Assembly: GCA_034437275.1 (NCBI GenBank)
Contig: DAOTUD010000157.1
Span: 1-16,526 of the forward strand
Source: TC-15 sp034437275
GTDB taxonomy: Bacteria > Chloroflexota > Anaerolineae > Aggregatilineales > Aggregatilineaceae
Direction: 5' to 3'
Length of the DNA stretch: 16,526 nt
Part shown: positions 13,597 to 16,526 of the stretch, piece by piece
Position numbering within the stretch: the stretch's first letter is position 1
Layout of the letters: each line of letters starts with the position of its first letter
The notes under the pieces: generated by a model
Seen by the model: only the letters and a program-made list of their open reading frames with translations
Databases searched by the model: none
What the model was told of the DNA's origin: nothing
Position numbers and translations under genes: made by a program

Positions 13597-14100
13597 CTAG
13601 CCTTTGACTGCTCCGGCAGTCAGGCTGGAGACAAAGGATTGCATGAGAAAACTATACACGATGGTGATGGGCAGGGACGCCAGGACTACCCCAGCCATGT
13701 AGAGAACGGCACCAGCATCGTAGGATACACCAGGATCAACGCCCACAGCGAATTGTAAAGCCGGCGTGTCTCGAAGCTGAGGCCGCGCTTAAGCGGACGA
13801 AGGGCAAACGTAAACTCTGGCAGTGGCAGCTCGATCCGCGCGGTCAGGTTCATCATCGGGAACAGCAGCAGGATGGGCGGCACCAGATAGGTGATGAACA
13901 TGCCCATGCTGCGTGCGCCGGGGAATTTGAACCGGACCAGCGAATAAGCGGCCAATGTGTCTATGATCAGTGAAAACAGCGTCGTTGTCAACAAGACCGT
14001 CAGGCTGGTTTTCATCCAGTGCCGAAAGTCGTCATGCAGCGGCGGGGCGTCTTTGATGGCGGTGTCGATGTCGGCGTCGCCAGCCGCAATACGGGCGAAC
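13597..14100 (-). pseudogene. Carbohydrate ABC transporter permease (MalG-type) with internal deletion
   Basis: The first frame gives membrane helices of a MalG/UgpE-type permease: SLTVLLTTTLFSLIIDTLAA, then AYSLVRFKFPGARSMG, MFITYLVPPILLLFP, and SLWALILVYPTMLVPFSTWL, then stops at 13686. A second frame picks up the normal C-terminus: GAVLYMAGVVLASLPITIV, FLMQSFVSSLTAGAVKG, ending with TAG at 13597. The piece between, with the EAA loop that contacts the ATPase and the intervening helix, is missing. At 13691-13716 the same bases encode parts of both conserved segments in two frames, the mark of a deletion at a short shared sequence. The N-terminal helix is also absent; the upstream edge at about 14100 is approximate. 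The former substrate was probably the sugar handled by the enzymes downstream. Confidence 0.8.
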
Positions 14101-14127
14101 ATGCGGCAAAAGACGCAAGCGGCACAT

Positions 14128-14443
14128 GGCATCCTGTGCCTGCTGTCCGACAAAGTCGAAGTAGACCTGATCCAGGCTGCGCCCGACCTGAAAGTGATCA
14201 GCCCGATAGCGGTCGGCTTCGATAACATTGACGGGCAGGTGGTCGCGCGCCGCACGCGGGTTCGACATGCGCGTGTTCTATTCCGATCAGCGCGAGGTCC
14301 CCGCCGCACAAGACATCGGGGCCGAATATCACCCGCTGGAGGCGGTGCAGGCCGAGGCCAACTTCCTCAGCCTGCATACGCCACTCACGCCCGACACCCG
14401 TCACCTGGTCGATGCCGGCGCGCTGAAACGCATGAAGCCCACC
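14128..14443 (+). pseudogene. D-2-hydroxyacid (glyoxylate/hydroxypyruvate-type) dehydrogenase remnant
   Basis: The remnant begins with GILCLLSDKVEVDLIQAAP and ISPIAVGFDNID (14128-14232), the usual segment near residues 45-80 of GyaR-type dehydrogenases. It jumps in frame to GQVVARRTR (14233-14259), the end of the nucleotide-binding GxGxIG motif, skipping roughly 90 residues. A frame change at about 14248-14258 then leads to RGFDMRVFYSDQREVPAA and FLSLHTPLTPDTRHLVDAGA and ALKRMKPT (to 14443). Everything after MKPT is replaced by unrelated sequence, so the catalytic Arg/Glu/His region is lost, as are the first 45 or so residues. There are thus three or four lesions in one gene. It runs opposite to the permease remnant, and their truncated 5' ends meet at about 14100-14128. 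Confidence 0.8.
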
Positions 14444-14499
14444 TGGGAAGCAGATGGGCTTAGTGATTGCGATGCTGTGAAATGGTGTGTGGCGATGAG

Positions 14500-16526
14500 T
14501 TAGAACCCGGCCAGTTCGCTCAGGTCGGCGCGACCGTCCGCCAGGCCGGCGACGGCTTGCAGCAGCCCCAGCCGGTTCTCGCGCACGGCCTGGTCTTCGG
14601 CGTTGACCAGCACGTCGTCGAAAAAGCGCTGGATGGCGGGGATCATCGGGTGGAAGGCACTCAGGAATGCGTCGACGTTGCTCTCCGCGTCGAGTTGATC
14701 GGTGGCGGCCTGGTAGGCGGCATACAACTCGTGCTCGGCTTCCTCTTCGAAGTGCAACGGATCGACGGCATACTGCTGCGTTTCGGGCCGCGTGATCCGC
14801 ACACAGCGCGCGTAGTTATCCAGCACGCGCGCCCAGTCTTCGCGCGCAACCCAGGCGGTGAGTTCTTCAACGCCTTGCTGCGCGCGCAGCGGGGTGTCGC
14901 CCTGTTCGGCCAGCACGGCCATGATCACGTCGTGTGCCCAGCCCTGCTCGTGCAGCCACACATCCAGCCGCCCGGTGATGAAGGCCAGCACCTCGCGCTG
15001 GATGGCGCTGTCGGCAGCGATGGGCTGTTCGGCGGCGGCGTGGGCGAGGGCCTGAGTGAGATCAAGCTCGATCTCGCGTTCCAGCATAATCTGGATGATA
15101 CCCAGGGCGGCCCGGCGCTGGCCGAACGGATCGGCGCTGGCAGTCGGCGCGAGGTCCGCGGCAAACAAGCCCACCAGGGTATCCAGCCGGTCGGCCAATG
15201 CCAGCAGAATGCCGGGTCGCGATTCCGGCAGTGCATCATCCGCGCCGCGCGGCAGCCAGTGCTCGAAGATGGCATCGGCGACGGCTTCGGGTTCGCCCTG
15301 GTGCAGCGCGTAGTAGCGCCCCATCACGCCTTGCAGCGACGTCATTTCGACGACCATCTGCGTCGCCAGGTCGGCTTTGGCCAGGTGGGCGGCACGGCGC
15401 GGAGTCTGCAGTTCGCGTTCCGAATAATCCAGCAGCTCGCCCAGCGTTGCAACCAGCCGCTCGACGCGCTGGTTTTTCTCCAGCATGGACCCCAGCTTTT
15501 CCTGGAAGGTGAGCGTATCCAGGCGCGACAGATAGTCGTCCAGCGGCTTTTTGATGTCCTCGTTGTAGAAGTATTCGGCGTCAGCGAAACGGGCGCGGAT
15601 CACATGCTCGTTCCCGCTGCGCACCAGGTCGAGATGCTGATCGTCGCCGTTGCGCACCGCGATGAAGTAGGGCAGCAGGGTCCCCGCCGCATCCTGGACC
15701 GGGAAATAGCGCTGGTGCTTGCGCATGACGCTGATCAACACTTCGCGGGGCAGTTCCAGGTATTTTTCCTCGAACGCGCCGCGCAGCGCGGTAGGGCTTT
15801 CGACCAAGTTGGTCACCTCGTCCAGCAAGGCCGGGTCGTCCGGGATCATCCCGTCCACCTCGGCGGCCAGATCGGCGGCCTGCGCCTGGATCGCGGCGCG
15901 GCGGGCGGCTATGTTCAGGATCACGCCCTGTGCTTCCATTTCGTTAAAGTATGTGCTCACACTGCCCAGCACGATCTCCGGCGAGCCAAGCGGGCGAATG
16001 CCGCGCGTCATGCCATCGCTAGGGACGTCGGCATACGAGAACGAAATGCCCAGCGTACCGTGCAGCGCCACGATCCAGCGGATCGGACGCGAAAAGCTGA
16101 CGCCGCTGGCGTTCCAGCGCATGGACTTGCCGAACCTGAGCGACGCGATCAACTCTGGGAAGGCTTCGGCCAGCACCTCGGACGTCGGGCGGCCCTCGAC
16201 GCGCACGAGCGCCACCACGTACTCGCCGCCGTCGATCTCGCGCACTTCCAGGTCGTCGACGTCAATGCCTTTGCTGCGGGCGAAACCCTGGGCGGCTTTG
16301 GTGGGCTGACCATCGTCGTCGAAGGCGCGGTTGGCGGGCGGCCCCTTGACCCACGACTCTTCGTTGCGCTGGCTGAGAGCGACGTTTTGGGCGTGGACCA
16401 CCAGCCGGCGCGGCGTGCCCATGATGTGAATACCCTCGTGCGCCAGCCGCAGCTCGTCGAACAGCGCAGGCGCGCGGTCCTCCAACTGCGCCAGGGCATC
16501 GGCCAGATCGCCTGCCGGCAGTTCCT
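14500..16526 (-). CDS. glyS: Glycine--tRNA ligase beta subunit (5' end outside window)
   Basis: The frame stays open to the window edge. The first visible residues ELPAGDLADALAQ belong to the usual TEELP start of GlyS, so only about 12-15 N-terminal residues are missing; the TTG at 16485 is internal, not a start. Numbering from that codon: PRRLVVHAQNVA (25-36), MRWNASGVSFSRPIRW (122-137), MRKHQRYFPV (254-263), the HD-like region KADLATQMVVEMTSLQGVMG (370-389), EHWLPRGADDALPES (408-422), ADRLDTLVGLF (431-441) and DPFGQRRAALGI (452-463), then the DALR anticodon-binding domain to the end. GlyS works with the GlyQ alpha subunit to charge tRNA-Gly. Whether GlyQ is fused or separate cannot be seen. 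The frame is intact over 2 kb, a useful internal control for sequence quality. Confidence 0.95.
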   Translation of the reverse strand, partial: ELPAGDLADALAQLEDRAPALFDELRLAHEGIHIMGTPRRLVVHAQNVALSQRNEESWVKGPPANRAFDDDGQPTKAAQGFARSKGIDVDDLEVREIDGGEYVVALVRVEGRPTSEVLAEAFPELIASLRFGKSMRWNASGVSFSRPIRWIVALHGTLGISFSYADVPSDGMTRGIRPLGSPEIVLGSVSTYFNEMEAQGVILNIAARRAAIQAQAADLAAEVDGMIPDDPALLDEVTNLVESPTALRGAFEEKYLELPREVLISVMRKHQRYFPVQDAAGTLLPYFIAVRNGDDQHLDLVRSGNEHVIRARFADAEYFYNEDIKKPLDDYLSRLDTLTFQEKLGSMLEKNQRVERLVATLGELLDYSERELQTPRRAAHLAKADLATQMVVEMTSLQGVMGRYYALHQGEPEAVADAIFEHWLPRGADDALPESRPGILLALADRLDTLVGLFAADLAPTASADPFGQRRAALGIIQIMLEREIELDLTQALAHAAAEQPIAADSAIQREVLAFITGRLDVWLHEQGWAHDVIMAVLAEQGDTPLRAQQGVEELTAWVAREDWARVLDNYARCVRITRPETQQYAVDPLHFEEEAEHELYAAYQAATDQLDAESNVDAFLSAFHPMIPAIQRFFDDVLVNAEDQAVRENRLGLLQAVAGLADGRADLSELAGF

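Noticed and set aside
16483..16485. TTG as the start codon of glyS
   Set aside because: The frame continues to the window edge with typical GlyS N-terminal residues (ELPAG), so the true start is outside.

Overview
The window is GC-rich bacterial DNA with tight gene packing, clear AGGAGG-type ribosome sites and several 1-7 base gene overlaps. The gene content (Tat operon with very short tatA, two-subunit-type GlyS, DUF1537 kinase with class II aldolase, Prs/BON/phosphoribosyltransferase cluster) and the protein styles suggest an environmental, heterotrophic Chloroflexota (Anaerolineae-like) bacterium. That placement is inferred from protein style only.

Layout. (1) 1-435: start of a minus-strand gene that may be an ISAzo13-type transposase, abutting a beheaded DUF72 gene remnant, then a consensus sigma70-type promoter with an overlapping repeat/palindrome. 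(2) 436-1937, plus strand: TetR-type regulator and a mycothiol-dependent-type maleylpyruvate isomerase/DinB-fold protein, a two-gene unit probably controlled by its own TetR protein. (3) 2035-7744, minus strand: seven co-directional genes read as APH-like phosphotransferase, CysC-type kinase, alpha/beta hydrolase (frameshifted), phosphoribosyltransferase, triple-BON protein, divergent PRPP synthetase, and a two-domain rhodanese whose catalytic cysteine is a serine. This resembles an uncharacterised stress or salvage operon built around PRPP and nucleotide-type substrates. (4) 7922-9693, minus strand: small membrane or secreted protein, tatB remnant, tatC and a 59-residue tatA. (5) 9706-14100, minus strand: a sugar or sugar-acid catabolic operon, in transcription order ABC permease remnant, TIM-barrel isomerase, a three-part chimeric ORF, DUF1537 four-carbon acid sugar kinase, class II aldolase; it runs directly into tatA. 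(6) 14128-14443, plus strand: remnant of a D-2-hydroxyacid dehydrogenase. (7) 14500-16526, minus strand: glyS, cut by the window edge.

The most striking property is the density of broken genes between intact ones: DUF72, alpha/beta hydrolase, tatB, the permease, the hydroxyacid dehydrogenase, and an open reading frame made of a VOC-epimerase start, a transketolase middle and a zinc-alcohol-dehydrogenase end. Several breaks are internal deletions that join two conserved protein segments at short shared sequences. Either this lineage is losing a carbohydrate operon through many deletions, or the assembly collapsed variable regions; the intact long genes nearby (glyS, kinase, tatC, Prs) argue against general indel noise. 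No tRNA, rRNA, CRISPR array or complete mobile element was seen.
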